The notes under the pieces are model-generated. The model saw only the letters and a program-made list of their open reading frames with translations. It did no database searches and had not been told where the DNA came from. A stretch of DNA of 64,000 bases, taken from NCBI GenBank assembly GCA_047600805.1, contig JASGKG010000001.1, forward strand, positions 62,001 through 126,000. The letters are read 5' to 3'. The translations under genes and the position numbers were made by a program. The number at the start of each line of letters is the position of its first letter. The stretch's first letter is position 1. Of the stretch, positions 9,437 through 18,014 are shown piece after piece. Source of the stretch: JADKHC01 sp047600805. GTDB taxonomy: Bacteria > Verrucomicrobiota > Verrucomicrobiia > Opitutales > Opitutaceae.

Positions 9437-10405
9437 ATGAAATGGAAGCCTGATTGGTTTTTGTTTGGAATGTTGGTGGCCGTCGTGCTGGCGTGGCTTT
9501 TTCCGACACCGGGGGCGGCGGGCGGTTGGTTGCATCCGGAATTGGTGACAAAGGGTGGTGTGGCATTGATCTTTTTCCTGCACGGAATGGCGCTGTCGTT
9601 TGCTGCGCTCAAGGCCGGAACGCTTCGCTGGCCCGTGCATCTCGCCGTGCAGGCGAGCACGTTTCTTGTATTTCCGCTGCTGGGGATCGCCTTGCTCTGG
9701 CTGTTTGGGCGCTGGATTTCGCCGGATCTGCGCCTGGGTTTTCTTTACCTCTGTGCGCTGCCATCGACTGTCTCGTCGTCTGTCGCAATGACAGCCGCGG
9801 CGCGTGGCAATGTCGCCGTGGCCGTGTTCAACGCGACGCTCTCAAGCTTGATCGGAGTGTTTCTGACGCCGTTGTGGATGGGCGCGTTTGTGCAGGCCAG
9901 CGGTGGCGGAGGCCTGCCGCTCGGCAAGGTCATTCTTGATCTGATCTACTGGTTGGTGCTGCCGTTGGTGGCGGGGCAAATGGTTCGTCCGCTGTTGGGC
10001 GCTTGGGCTGGCCGAAACAAGCCGTTGATCAATAAAATCGATCGCGGAACGATCCTCATGCTCGTGTACACGTCTTTTTGCGACTCCTTCAAGGAAGGAA
10101 TTTGGTCGGAACACGGCGTCTGGACACCTTTGGTTGGGCTTGCTGGGTCGCTGGTGATCTTCGTGTTAGCGATGACAAGTATTTCGGCTATTTGCCGCTG
10201 GGCAAAATTCCCCGAAGCGGAGAAGATCGCTGCGATCTTCTGCGGCTCCAAAAAGACCATGGCTTCCGGGGTGCCCATGGCGAAATTGATGTTCGGCACA
10301 CATCCGTCACTCGGGATGATTCTGCTTCCGATTATGATTTATCATCCGCTGCAGCTTTTTATCTGCGGCGTGCTTGCCGGCCGGTGGGCAAAGCGGACCG
10401 AGTGA
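9437..10405 (+). CDS. SBF-like Na+-dependent transporter (YfeH family)
   Basis: A 322-residue inner-membrane protein with nine to ten hydrophobic segments, of the bile acid:sodium symporter superfamily (SBF-like/DUF4137 branch). Recognisable segments are KPDWFLFGMLVAVVLAWLFP at the N-terminus, GGVALIFFLHGMALSF, LCALPSTVSSSVAMTAAARGN and FCGSKKTMASGVPMAKLMF. These match the two crossover Na+-site regions of the fold. It starts 3 bp after murJ, so the two are probably co-transcribed. The substrate is unknown; YfeH-type homologues are not shown to move bile acids. Confidence 0.88.
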   Translation: MKWKPDWFLFGMLVAVVLAWLFPTPGAAGGWLHPELVTKGGVALIFFLHGMALSFAALKAGTLRWPVHLAVQASTFLVFPLLGIALLWLFGRWISPDLRLGFLYLCALPSTVSSSVAMTAAARGNVAVAVFNATLSSLIGVFLTPLWMGAFVQASGGGGLPLGKVILDLIYWLVLPLVAGQMVRPLLGAWAGRNKPLINKIDRGTILMLVYTSFCDSFKEGIWSEHGVWTPLVGLAGSLVIFVLAMTSISAICRWAKFPEAEKIAAIFCGSKKTMASGVPMAKLMFGTHPSLGMILLPIMIYHPLQLFICGVLAGRWAKRTE

Positions 10406-10423
10406 AGCGCGGGCTCGTGCGAC

Positions 10424-10804
10424 CTAAGGTGAGCGGACGGGTAAGCCTGCCGATTTCCACGTACTGAACGCGCCGACGTTAACGGTTTTGAAACCTTCTT
10501 TTGCCAGGAGCACGGCGACTTGGCCGGAGCGATTTCCCGAGCGGCACATCAGCAGAAGCGTCTTCTCGCGATTTTTTTCTAGGAATGGTTTCCACGCTTT
10601 ACGATCCCCTTGCAGGTCGCTCATGGCGAGCAGCACTGCGGGTTCGGCCACGCCGGTGTCGGCCCATTCGTCAGGCTCGCGGACGTCGATGAGCACGGCG
10701 TCGCCCTGCTTGAGCAGAGTCATGGTCTCGGCAGGTGAGGGGAAGCTGGACCCAAACGAAGAGAGGGTTGTCATGATGAATAGAAATAAAATGCGGAGGC
10801 TCAT
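10424..10804 (-). CDS. Secreted rhodanese-like protein
   Basis: A 126-residue single-domain rhodanese with an N-terminal signal-like segment (about 1-20). The domain opens with LIDVREPDEWADTG and has the active-site loop CRSGNR (Cys near residue 88), the persulfide-carrying cysteine of sulfurtransferases. It is the last gene of the RND/DUF2892 operon, 20 bp after a related rhodanese at 10824-11219. The two share the LIDVREP.EWA opening and the LSDLQ-like stretch, so they look like a tandem duplication with different active-site loops. Likely a periplasmic sulfane-sulfur handling protein. Confidence 0.88.
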   Translation of the reverse strand: MSLRILFLFIMTTLSSFGSSFPSPAETMTLLKQGDAVLIDVREPDEWADTGVAEPAVLLAMSDLQGDRKAWKPFLEKNREKTLLLMCRSGNRSGQVAVLLAKEGFKTVNVGAFSTWKSAGLPVRSP

Positions 10805-10823
10805 GGTTCCGAAATGGCGGTAG

Positions 10824-11219
10824 TTATTTGGTCGGTAATCCCGCGGAACTCCATCGACGAAATCCGCCGAGGTTGGCGACGCGGTAACCTTCCTTTTTGA
10901 GGACGCTGGCTGCCGTTCCTGAGCGCATTCCTGATGCGCAGTAGAGGATAAGGAGCTTATCCTTGTTCTTTTCGAGGTAGGCTTTCCAGTCGCGGCGCTC
11001 GCGTTGCAGATCGCTCAATGAAAGAAGCGCAGCGGGCGCCGCTGAGCCGCTGGCCCATTCCGAAGGTTCGCGCACGTCAATCAGCACGGCGGTTCCGGCG
11101 GCAACTTGTGCAGCAGCCTCAGCTGGCGTGATACGCAGTCCACCGAAGATGAGCGGACGCAGAATGATCAGCGCGATGACAGCGAGGAGAAGATAGGAGA
11201 GCAATTGGCCGATAGTCAT
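10824..11219 (-). CDS. Membrane-anchored rhodanese-like protein
   Basis: A 131-residue protein with one N-terminal transmembrane helix (about 5-25, LLSYLLLAVIALIILRPLIF) and a rhodanese domain. The domain has LIDVREPSEWASG and the active-site loop CASGMR (Cys near 96). Its ATG overlaps the stop of the RND permease by 4 bp (ATGA at 11216-11219), indicating translational coupling. It is paralogous to the rhodanese at 10424-10804. The anchor places the domain on one membrane face, close to the efflux pump. Confidence 0.9.
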   Translation of the reverse strand: MTIGQLLSYLLLAVIALIILRPLIFGGLRITPAEAAAQVAAGTAVLIDVREPSEWASGSAAPAALLSLSDLQRERRDWKAYLEKNKDKLLILYCASGMRSGTAASVLKKEGYRVANLGGFRRWSSAGLPTK

Positions 11220-14200
11220 GAGTTTCGCCTGGTGGTGGATGTTTTTTGGTTCGCCATGAAGTAAAGGACGGGCACGGCCATACGGCTGATCAGAAGCGAG
11301 GCAATTTCGCCGAACATCAGGCTGATGGCGAGGCCTTGGAAGATCGGATCGGCCAGGATCACACTTGCGCCGACGACGACGGCCAGTGCGGTGAGCAGCA
11401 TCGGCCGGAAACGCACGGCACCGGCTTCGACGACCGCGTCGCGGAGCGAAAGTCCGTGAGCGCGGCGGAGTTCGATGAAGTCGACGAGAATGATGGAGTT
11501 CCTAACCACGATACCTGCGCCAGCCATGAAACCAATCATCGAGGTGGCGGTGAAGAATGCGCCCATGGCCCAGTGGGCGGGAAGAATGCCGATTAAGGAA
11601 AACGGTATCGCCGCCATCACTACGAGGGGCGTTACGTAGCTCCTAAACCAGCCAACCATCAGCATCGCGATCAGCACGAGGACGACGGCAAAGGCGATGC
11701 CTAAATCGCGAAACACTTCGAGCGTGATATGCCATTCTCCGTCCCACTTCATCGCGGGCTGCGTATCGTCAAAAGGAAGAGTGAAATTGAGCACGTTCAA
11801 CCTCGTGTCGTTTCCTCCGAACTCGCGTGCGTCGATTTTGGCGATTTCGCGATTCATGGCGAAAAGTGCGTACGCAGGGCTTTCGACCGCGCCGGCGACA
11901 TCGGCTGTGACGTACGTCACCGGCTTGAGGTTTTTGCGATAGAGGCTGCGTTCGCCGTGCGTGCGCTCGACGCGCACGAGTTCACTCAATGGAATCGCCG
12001 GAGTAGCCGGATAGCGATCGGAGCGGACCCTGAGCGCCAGCAGTGATTCGGGTTGCGACCTGGACGAAGGTGGAATTTCGAAAACGATGTTAACATCTTC
12101 GCGCTCGCCCGGCAGGTGCAGGAGATCAGCCTTTACGCCTTGCGCGGCGAGTTCGAGAGTCTCAGCGATGTTCGCGGCGTGGATTCCATGGAGCGCGGCT
12201 TTCTCCTTATCGACCACGTAGCGGACCTTGGGCTGTTCTGCTTCCACGTACCAGTCGATATCGACAACCCCTGTGGATTTTTCCATGACGCTGCGGATTC
12301 TTTTGGCCAACTTCAGGCGCATCTCTTCGGTCGGGCCGTAGATCTCGGCCACCAGTGTTTGCAGCACTGGCGGCCCTGGGGGAACTTCCGCGACGGCTAC
12401 CGAAGCGCCGTATTTAGCGGCAATCGCCGCGACGCGGGGGCGAATACGCTTGGCAATCGCGTGGCTTTGGTCGGAGCGATCGCTTTTCCCTACGAGGTTG
12501 ATTTGAATGTCGGCGACGTTCGGTCCCCGCCGCATGAAGTAATGACGAACTAGTCCATTGAAGTTAAAAGGCGCTGCGGTGCCGGCGTAGATCTGATAAT
12601 CCCGCACCTCCGGTTCGGAGCGAATCGCTGCGGCCATTTCGGACGCAATGCGCGTTGTCTGCTCGAGCGTGGTGCCTTCCTCGGTGTTGAGGATGATTTG
12701 GAATTCCGATTTGTTGTCGAAGGGCAGCATCTTCACCTTGACCGCGCCGATGCCGACGAGGCCGATGGCGGCGAAGAGCAAGAACACGATGGCGCCGAGA
12801 AATCCCCAGCGCCAACGGGCGTTGTCCAGGAGCGGATCCATCACTTTGTGGTAGAGCCGCGTCGACCAATCGTTCGGTGCATGATCGTGTTCAAACGCGA
12901 GGCCTGCTTTTTCCGCGTCCGGAAGGTTTTGTTCGCACTTGGCGTGACGCTTCAGCACGCGAATCGCCGCCCACGGCGTGATCGTGAACGCGATCACCAA
13001 CGAGAAAAGCATCGCTGCCGTCGAACCAATCGGTATCGGCCGCATGTACGGTCCCATCAGGCCGCCGACGAAGGCCATCGGCAGGATCGCTGCGATGACG
13101 GCCCACGTGGCGAGGATCGTGGGGTTGCCCACTTCATCCACGGCTTCGAGGGCGATTTGGGCGAGCGACTTCTTTTCGTTTCCGCTGAGACGAACGTGGC
13201 GAACGATGTTTTCGACGACCACGATCGCGTCGTCGACGAGGATGCCGATGGAGAAAATCAGGGCGAACAGCGTGATGCGGTTGAGCGTGTATCCGTAGAG
13301 AAAGAAAATGAGAAGGGTGAGCGCGAGGGTGGAGGGAATCGCGATCAGTACGACGAGCGATTCGCGCCAGCCCAGGAAAAGGAGGATCAGCAACGCCACG
13401 CCGAATACAGCGATGCCCATGTGCAGCAAAAGTTCGTTGCTCTTTTCGGCCGCGGTGTGGCCGTAGTCGCGCGAAACGGTGAGCTCAACATCGTGTGGCA
13501 GAAGCGTGGCTCGAAGCGTATCCACTTTCTGGAGCACGTGGTTAACGACATCGATGGCGTTTGCTCCTGGTCGTTTGGCGAGGCTGATCGTTACCGCTGC
13601 TTCCGGATTGCCGGCCGCTGCTCCGCCCACCCCATGAAGGACGTAGTCGCTCGGTTCAGCCGGACCATCGACGATCGTCGCGACGTCGCGGAGGTAGATG
13701 GGCAGGTCTTTAAAAACGCCGATCACCACCGCTCCTGCATCGGCACCATCACGAAGGAATGAGCCCGTTTCCAGAAGCGTTTCGTTGTTGGCGAACGGTC
13801 GCGAGCCGGGCTGAACCTGCCGATTGGCCGCTTGGAGGTAGGGAATGATTTGAGTTGGCGTTAGCGAACGTGCTGCGAGCGCGGCCGTGTCGAATTGCAC
13901 ACGCACGGTGCGGCGCACTCCGCCGATCAGAGTGGTTTCTGCGACCTGCGGGATGGATTTGATTTGATCGTCGAGTTGGGCCGCGAACCGGCGGAGCGCG
14001 AGGTGATCGTATTTCGCGCTGTGTAACGTCAGCGCCAGCACGGGAACGTCGTCGATGGAGCGGGGTTTGATCAGCGGAAAGCTGACGCCCGAAGGGATGC
14101 GATCGAAGTTTGTTTGTAGCTTTTGGTTCAGCCGAACAAGAGCAGCTTCGTGATCGGTGCCCACTCTGAACCGTACGATGACCATGCTGTTGCCAGGGCT

Positions 14201-14479
14201 GGATGTGGAATAGAGGTACTCCACGCCCGGAATTTCCCAGAGCAGTTTTTCCATGGGCCGCGTGACCCGGTTTTCCACTTCCGCGGGCGTGGCGCCCGGC
14301 ATGGCCACCAGTACGTCGACCATTGGAACCTTGATCTGCGGCTCTTCTTCACGCGGCAACATCAGGACCGCGAACAGCCCTAGCAGCACCGACGCGGCGA
14401 TCGCGATCGGAGTCAGCTTCGAATCGATAAAAAACGACGCGAGGCGACCGGCAAAACCGAGAGACTTGGGCTCGCTCAT
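11216..14479 (-). CDS. RND efflux permease (AcrB/HAE1-like)
   Basis: A 1087-residue inner-membrane RND transporter, normal in length, with 12 predicted helices. A first helix near 20-40 is followed by a large periplasmic porter domain and the block FGVALLILLFLGWRESLVVL. The signatures LIFSIGILVDDAIVVVENI in the central helices and GAGIVVRNSIILVDFIELRR in the second half are typical of proton-driven RND pumps. Its start overlaps the stop of the adaptor gene by 4 bp. The rhodanese-DUF2892-ArsR setting suggests sulfur- or metal-stress efflux rather than drug efflux. No TolC-type outer-membrane factor is in the window. Confidence 0.93.
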   Translation of the reverse strand: MSEPKSLGFAGRLASFFIDSKLTPIAIAASVLLGLFAVLMLPREEEPQIKVPMVDVLVAMPGATPAEVENRVTRPMEKLLWEIPGVEYLYSTSSPGNSMVIVRFRVGTDHEAALVRLNQKLQTNFDRIPSGVSFPLIKPRSIDDVPVLALTLHSAKYDHLALRRFAAQLDDQIKSIPQVAETTLIGGVRRTVRVQFDTAALAARSLTPTQIIPYLQAANRQVQPGSRPFANNETLLETGSFLRDGADAGAVVIGVFKDLPIYLRDVATIVDGPAEPSDYVLHGVGGAAAGNPEAAVTISLAKRPGANAIDVVNHVLQKVDTLRATLLPHDVELTVSRDYGHTAAEKSNELLLHMGIAVFGVALLILLFLGWRESLVVLIAIPSTLALTLLIFFLYGYTLNRITLFALIFSIGILVDDAIVVVENIVRHVRLSGNEKKSLAQIALEAVDEVGNPTILATWAVIAAILPMAFVGGLMGPYMRPIPIGSTAAMLFSLVIAFTITPWAAIRVLKRHAKCEQNLPDAEKAGLAFEHDHAPNDWSTRLYHKVMDPLLDNARWRWGFLGAIVFLLFAAIGLVGIGAVKVKMLPFDNKSEFQIILNTEEGTTLEQTTRIASEMAAAIRSEPEVRDYQIYAGTAAPFNFNGLVRHYFMRRGPNVADIQINLVGKSDRSDQSHAIAKRIRPRVAAIAAKYGASVAVAEVPPGPPVLQTLVAEIYGPTEEMRLKLAKRIRSVMEKSTGVVDIDWYVEAEQPKVRYVVDKEKAALHGIHAANIAETLELAAQGVKADLLHLPGEREDVNIVFEIPPSSRSQPESLLALRVRSDRYPATPAIPLSELVRVERTHGERSLYRKNLKPVTYVTADVAGAVESPAYALFAMNREIAKIDAREFGGNDTRLNVLNFTLPFDDTQPAMKWDGEWHITLEVFRDLGIAFAVVLVLIAMLMVGWFRSYVTPLVVMAAIPFSLIGILPAHWAMGAFFTATSMIGFMAGAGIVVRNSIILVDFIELRRAHGLSLRDAVVEAGAVRFRPMLLTALAVVVGASVILADPIFQGLAISLMFGEIASLLISRMAVPVLYFMANQKTSTTRRNS

Positions 14480-15492
14480 GGCTGCACCTCCACGGGCTGT
14501 CCGTCGCGCAATGTGGACGGCGGTGCGATCACGATTTTTTCCGCGGCATCTAGTCCGGATAGGATCGTGGTATTACCGTTCGAGTGGTCCCCTGTTTTCA
14601 CTAAGCGCAAATTCGCTTTCTTTTCGCTGACAACGAAGACGCGTTCCATTTGTCCGAAGAGCGTAATCGCATTGGTGGGAACCTGTAGTTTTTTCACGGG
14701 AGCACCCGAAAGCCAGACGCGCACAAATTGTCCGGAAGAGACGCGTGCCTCGGGTGCGAGGTGCAACTTCATCATCACGCTTCGCGAGGCGACGTCAGCA
14801 CCCGCAGCGATTTCCGCGACTGTAGCTTTGGTGCGCCCGGCTTGGAGTTCCACTGGGAGTCCGTCGCCAAGTTTCACGCAATTGATAAACGATTCGGGAA
14901 CGGCGACCTCCACTTCGAAACGGCCGTCGCCCTCGAGTGTGAGCAGTGTTTGTCCCGGCAGAGCCATATCGCCCGGATAAGCTTGGCGTGCAGTAATTCG
15001 TGCGTCGAATGGTGCGCGAATTTCCGTGTAGGAGACCATGGCTTCGGCTTCGGCCAAGGCAGCTTTGGCGGCTTGCACCGCTTCCATGCCGCGCCGAACC
15101 GAATCGTCGGTGCCGGCGCCGCGTTCCGAGAGCGAGCGATCGCGGGCGAGTTCACGCTCGGCTTGTTCAAGCTGGGTGCGGGCGCGTGCTGCTTGGGCCA
15201 CGTATTCGGGGGCGGAGAGTTTGACCAACAACGCTCCGCTTTTCACCTGCTGGCCAAGGCCCCATGGCAGATCGCTGATGGTTCCGGCGACCTTGGCTGC
15301 AATGATGGCGCGATCGATGGCACGAACAGTTCCGGGCAAAGCGACAAGTTCGGGCTCCTCGACCTGTGTGACGGCGGCGACTTTCACGGGCAAAGCCGCT
15401 GTGGTCGTACCCTCGTTTTTTTCGTCGCGACCGCAGCCGGTCAATAGCACGAGTGTGAGGGCGAGCAGGGTGGAGGAAAGTTTAGCGGTCAT
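14476..15492 (-). CDS. RND efflux periplasmic adaptor (membrane fusion protein)
   Basis: A 338-residue HlyD/AcrA-type adaptor. The N-terminus is a lipoprotein signal with lipobox LLTGC near residue 20, so it should be anchored by lipid in the inner membrane. A lipoyl-like half-motif (AKVAGTISDLPWGLGQQVKS, about 65-85) and a coiled-coil hairpin (about 95-150, ARTQLEQAERELARDRSLSE) precede the beta-barrel domain. It is coupled to the permease by a 4-bp overlap, with the DUF2892 gene 60 bp upstream. Confidence 0.92.
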   Translation of the reverse strand: MTAKLSSTLLALTLVLLTGCGRDEKNEGTTTAALPVKVAAVTQVEEPELVALPGTVRAIDRAIIAAKVAGTISDLPWGLGQQVKSGALLVKLSAPEYVAQAARARTQLEQAERELARDRSLSERGAGTDDSVRRGMEAVQAAKAALAEAEAMVSYTEIRAPFDARITARQAYPGDMALPGQTLLTLEGDGRFEVEVAVPESFINCVKLGDGLPVELQAGRTKATVAEIAAGADVASRSVMMKLHLAPEARVSSGQFVRVWLSGAPVKKLQVPTNAITLFGQMERVFVVSEKKANLRLVKTGDHSNGNTTILSGLDAAEKIVIAPPSTLRDGQPVEVQP

Positions 15493-15552
15493 AATTACGA
15501 AGATTGAGGCGCTGTGCTTGCTAGTCGGCCCGTGTCGACGAGCCGGCGTCGA

Positions 15553-15783
15553 TCACGATTTTTCCTTTGGAGCCAAATTGCAGAAGGACGCTCCGTCTTT
15601 GGTGAGGCCAAGTTTACGGAAGACGATTTCCGGCGGGCAAAAACCGGTGAAGGCGGACTGGATCAAGTTGAGCGAGGCAAAGACTGCGAGCAGCAGCCAC
15701 CATTGGCTTACAAAATGAGCGAGCGTGACGCTGGTGAGGACAACCGTGCCGGCAAGGATGCGAATGAGAGATTCAGATTTCAT
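15553..15783 (-). CDS. DUF2892 (YgaP-like) small membrane protein
   Basis: A 76-residue protein from the ATG at 15783. A longer frame from 15816 would start inside the palindromic operator and is less likely. Two hydrophobic helices (about 5-25 and 28-45) are followed by FTGFCPPEIVFRKLG, the hallmark of DUF2892. In Escherichia coli YgaP this domain is fused to a rhodanese. Here the rhodaneses are separate proteins in the same operon. It is the first gene of the RND operon and divergent from the ArsR repressor. Confidence 0.88.
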   Translation of the reverse strand: MKSESLIRILAGTVVLTSVTLAHFVSQWWLLLAVFASLNLIQSAFTGFCPPEIVFRKLGLTKDGASFCNLAPKEKS

Positions 15784-15797
15784 AACGAGATTGACAA

Positions 15798-15819
15798 TAT
15801 ATGAGCATATACGCATATA
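15798..15819. promoter_or_regulatory. ArsR-type operator palindrome
   Basis: This 22-bp AT-rich imperfect palindrome pairs 18 of its 22 positions and lies between the DUF2892 start (15783) and the ArsR start (15829). It begins TATATG and ends CATATA. ArsR-family repressors bind such sites, so it may repress both directions. TTGACA at 15791-15796 and TATACT at 15816-15821 (19-bp spacing) form a possible plus-strand promoter that it would block. Confidence 0.6.
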
Positions 15820-15828
15820 CTTGAAATC

Positions 15829-16200
15829 ATGTCAAGTGCCTGTTTCTTACCGCGCATGTCGAAATCGAAGAAGATCCGTCCGATGACCGATGAGGCACTT
15901 GCCCTGATCGCTCGCCGCTTTGCGGTCCTGAGCGAACCGATGCGCCTGCGGCTATTGCACGCGCTTTTCGACGGCGAGCGGCCGGTCAACGCTTTGGTGG
16001 AAGCGACGGGCGGCACGCAGGCGAATGTTTCGCGGCATCTTCAAACGCTCGCCGACGCTGGTTTGCTCTCGCGGCGAAAAGAAGGGCTGCAGGTTTTTTA
16101 TTCCATCGCGGATCCGTCGGTTTTTCCGCTCTGCGAACTGGTCTGCGGAAGCTTGGAAAAACAGCACTCGGCCAAGGCGGAGATTTTTGGAAATCTCTAG
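15829..16200 (+). CDS. ArsR-family transcriptional repressor
   Basis: A 123-residue winged-helix regulator; a second ATG at 15856 would give 114 residues. The HTH shows FAVLSEPMRLRLLHALFDGE, then TQANVSRHLQTLADAGLLSR as the recognition helix region. The metal motif ELCVC of ArsR proper is missing. The only cysteines are Cys5, Cys102 and Cys106. Dithiol switching is known in the sulfide/persulfide-sensing ArsR relatives BigR, SqrR and YgaV, but their alpha-2 Cys is not conserved here. It probably controls the divergent RND-rhodanese operon through the palindrome at 15798-15819. Confidence 0.88.
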   Translation: MSSACFLPRMSKSKKIRPMTDEALALIARRFAVLSEPMRLRLLHALFDGERPVNALVEATGGTQANVSRHLQTLADAGLLSRRKEGLQVFYSIADPSVFPLCELVCGSLEKQHSAKAEIFGNL

Positions 16201-16302
16201 CACCGCGGCGTGGCGAGCAAGTGCGGCGCGGTACGGGACGAGCAGGTTTTGAGCTGAACTTTGTTTAAAATCGGTTCGTTAGCGGATCGTGTGCGAGTCG
16301 CA

Positions 16303-16548
16303 CTACCGCTCGCGCAGCCGTTTTATTTCTTCGAATTGTTTCGGTGAAATGAGGCGACGGGGCACGCGGCGCTCGGCTTCGTACAAAAGCTTGTCCCAAT
16401 CTTCGTCGGTCGGCGGGCCGTATTCTTCCCAAGATGTGTGATGACCTTGCTTTCGGAGCCAAGTGATGTTGCCGCCGTGGATGCTGACGTTGATCTGGAA
16501 TTTGCCGGCCTCCGGGTCTTTGGCCCACCAACCGAATTCGATGCTCAT
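16303..16548 (-). CDS. Small hypothetical protein coupled to metallophosphoesterase
   Basis: An 81-residue protein starting MSIEFGWWAKDPEAGKFQIN, with the ATG at 16548 overlapping the stop of the metallophosphoesterase by 4 bp. It contains INVSIHGGNITWLRKQGHHT and a charged C-terminus. No signal peptide or membrane segment is seen and no family is recognised. The frame is open further upstream, but that part is antisense-like and overlaps the phosphoesterase. Translational coupling suggests a functional link to that enzyme. Confidence 0.7.
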   Translation of the reverse strand: MSIEFGWWAKDPEAGKFQINVSIHGGNITWLRKQGHHTSWEEYGPPTDEDWDKLLYEAERRVPRRLISPKQFEEIKRLRER

Positions 16549-17384
16549 GTTTTTGAGTGAAGAGGTGACAAGACCGGCGCGGGGAGCGCAAACGTTTTGG
16601 TGGGTGCCAGCAGCCGAAATTCGCCGCGGCGAAATTCGATGGGGCGTAGGCGAAGCTCTTCGCCCTGAAGATCCACGGCTTGCGCGGAAAGAGGACCGCA
16701 AAATGAGCCGGTGTTGATCACGACACGATCAGCGCGCCGCCACACCCCGGGGAGGTGCGTGTGGCCAAAAACAATAAAGCGCGCGGTGGCTCGATGTTCA
16801 CGGGCGACGCGTGCGGCGTGTCGGCTCATCGTGGCCCATGTGTGCAACAGGCGAACAGCGCAGCGAGGTGGAATCACCACGGAAAAATAACGCGTGAGCG
16901 ACGAGATGAGACCGGATTTGCACGGATCGTGGGGGCGGGGCAGCGAGTGGCAAATCTGCCGAAACGTGCGCAGCCGTGTGCCGAGTTCGCGTTGTGCCTG
17001 AACAGGCATGTTGGCCCAAGCACGTTTTAAACGTCGGCGTATCTCGGGGATTTCGCGGCTCCAAGGAACCATTTCGTCGTACAAAATGTCACCGTGCGTG
17101 ATCCAAATACCGTCGTTGGCCAAAAGCAGTTCGTGCGTTTCAGAAATATCGGGATCGTGATTGCCCGTGAGGAAAATCGTGGGCGCATGCGCGGAAAAGT
17201 AGGTCTTGAGTTCGCGCGTCACGGCGTGCCCGCGGTCCGCGTTTTGCGTGTCGATCAAGTCTCCGTTCGAGATGAGTTCGTCGGCGCCGTCCAATAGCGG
17301 GTGCAACTGCTCCATCTTTCGGGCGCGGCAAGCGCTCTCCAGGAAATGGAGATCTGAAAAAATGCGAATCGTCGGCGCTGGCAC
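16545..17384 (-). CDS. Calcineurin-like metallophosphoesterase
   Basis: About 279 residues from a GTG at 17384, giving MPAPTIRIFSDLHFLES. The open frame continues upstream to 17840, but that part is antisense to the YhcH-like gene and has no family features. The phosphodiesterase motifs are in order: SDLH (metal Asp and His), NGDLID, TGNHDPD, THGD and FGHTHLPG. Together they form a two-metal centre. The domain resembles UDP-2,3-diacylglucosamine hydrolase-like or general calcineurin-like phosphoesterases; substrate unknown. An 81-residue gene is coupled downstream. Confidence 0.85.
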   Translation of the reverse strand: MPAPTIRIFSDLHFLESACRARKMEQLHPLLDGADELISNGDLIDTQNADRGHAVTRELKTYFSAHAPTIFLTGNHDPDISETHELLLANDGIWITHGDILYDEMVPWSREIPEIRRRLKRAWANMPVQAQRELGTRLRTFRQICHSLPRPHDPCKSGLISSLTRYFSVVIPPRCAVRLLHTWATMSRHAARVAREHRATARFIVFGHTHLPGVWRRADRVVINTGSFCGPLSAQAVDLQGEELRLRPIEFRRGEFRLLAPTKTFALPAPVLSPLHSKT

Positions 17385-17486
17385 GCGGGCAACAGAATGC
17401 GTGTTGGACTTGCAGGCAACTTTAACTGTGTCGCAGCGCCTGTTTCGAATCTTGCCAGAGCAATTGTTCCTGACGAATCTGCCCGA

Positions 17487-17987
17487 ATGGCTCTTTTTGG
17501 TTCTATCGCAACCGTGCGTGCGCAACTCGCGAACGCCGATCGTTTTCAATCCACATTCGCCTACCTCGACGAATGTTTCCGCCCGGGCACAGCCGCGTTT
17601 AAACGGGTGCGTGGAGTTGAAGTGGGCAAGCAGGAACGGACCGAACTCGGCGGCGGCGCTTTCGCGCTCGAACAAACTTACATGTCGAAAAATCGTCCTG
17701 ACGCGTTTTTCGAATCGCACAAGCAATTCGTCGACGTGCAGGTGATCGTCGAAGGCGAGGAGTTCATCGAAGTCGCCGACGTTTCGAAGCTGAAAGTCAA
17801 AGAAGATAAAACGCCCGGCAAGGATGTTGTCATTTATCACATGGCGGAGCAGGGCAGTGTGACCGCCCTGCGCCTAGGCGCCGGCGATGCGACAATTTTG
17901 TTTCCGGTCGACGGACACATGCCGACGGTGGCGATCAAAGAATCCAAGCTTGTTCGCAAGATCGTCGTCAAAGTCCCGGTGGCTTGA
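17487..17987 (+). CDS. YhcH/YjgK/YiaL-family protein
   Basis: A 166-residue protein from the ATG at 17487 (MALFGSIATVRAQL), the normal start of the family. The cupin-like fold has signatures ESHKQFVDVQVIVEGEEFIE (about 75-94) and LGAGDATILFPVDGHMPTVA (about 133-152). The latter carries a conserved metal-binding His and neighbouring residues. Family members are linked to uptake or isomerisation of sialic acid, gulonate and other sugars (for example EbgC and NanQ-like anomerases). Specific substrate unknown. It is divergent from the metallophosphoesterase. Confidence 0.88.
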   Translation: MALFGSIATVRAQLANADRFQSTFAYLDECFRPGTAAFKRVRGVEVGKQERTELGGGAFALEQTYMSKNRPDAFFESHKQFVDVQVIVEGEEFIEVADVSKLKVKEDKTPGKDVVIYHMAEQGSVTALRLGAGDATILFPVDGHMPTVAIKESKLVRKIVVKVPVA

Positions 17988-18014
17988 GCGAGTTCCGTCG
18001 CTCTTTCCGCAACC

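Noticed and set aside
12698..13762. 354-codon plus-strand frame inside the RND permease
   Set aside because: Arg/Asp/Glu-rich composition without any family feature; it is the antisense shadow of a clear RND permease.
17385..17840. N-terminal extension of the metallophosphoesterase frame
   Set aside because: It is antisense to the YhcH-like gene, and family similarity begins only at the GTG at 17384.
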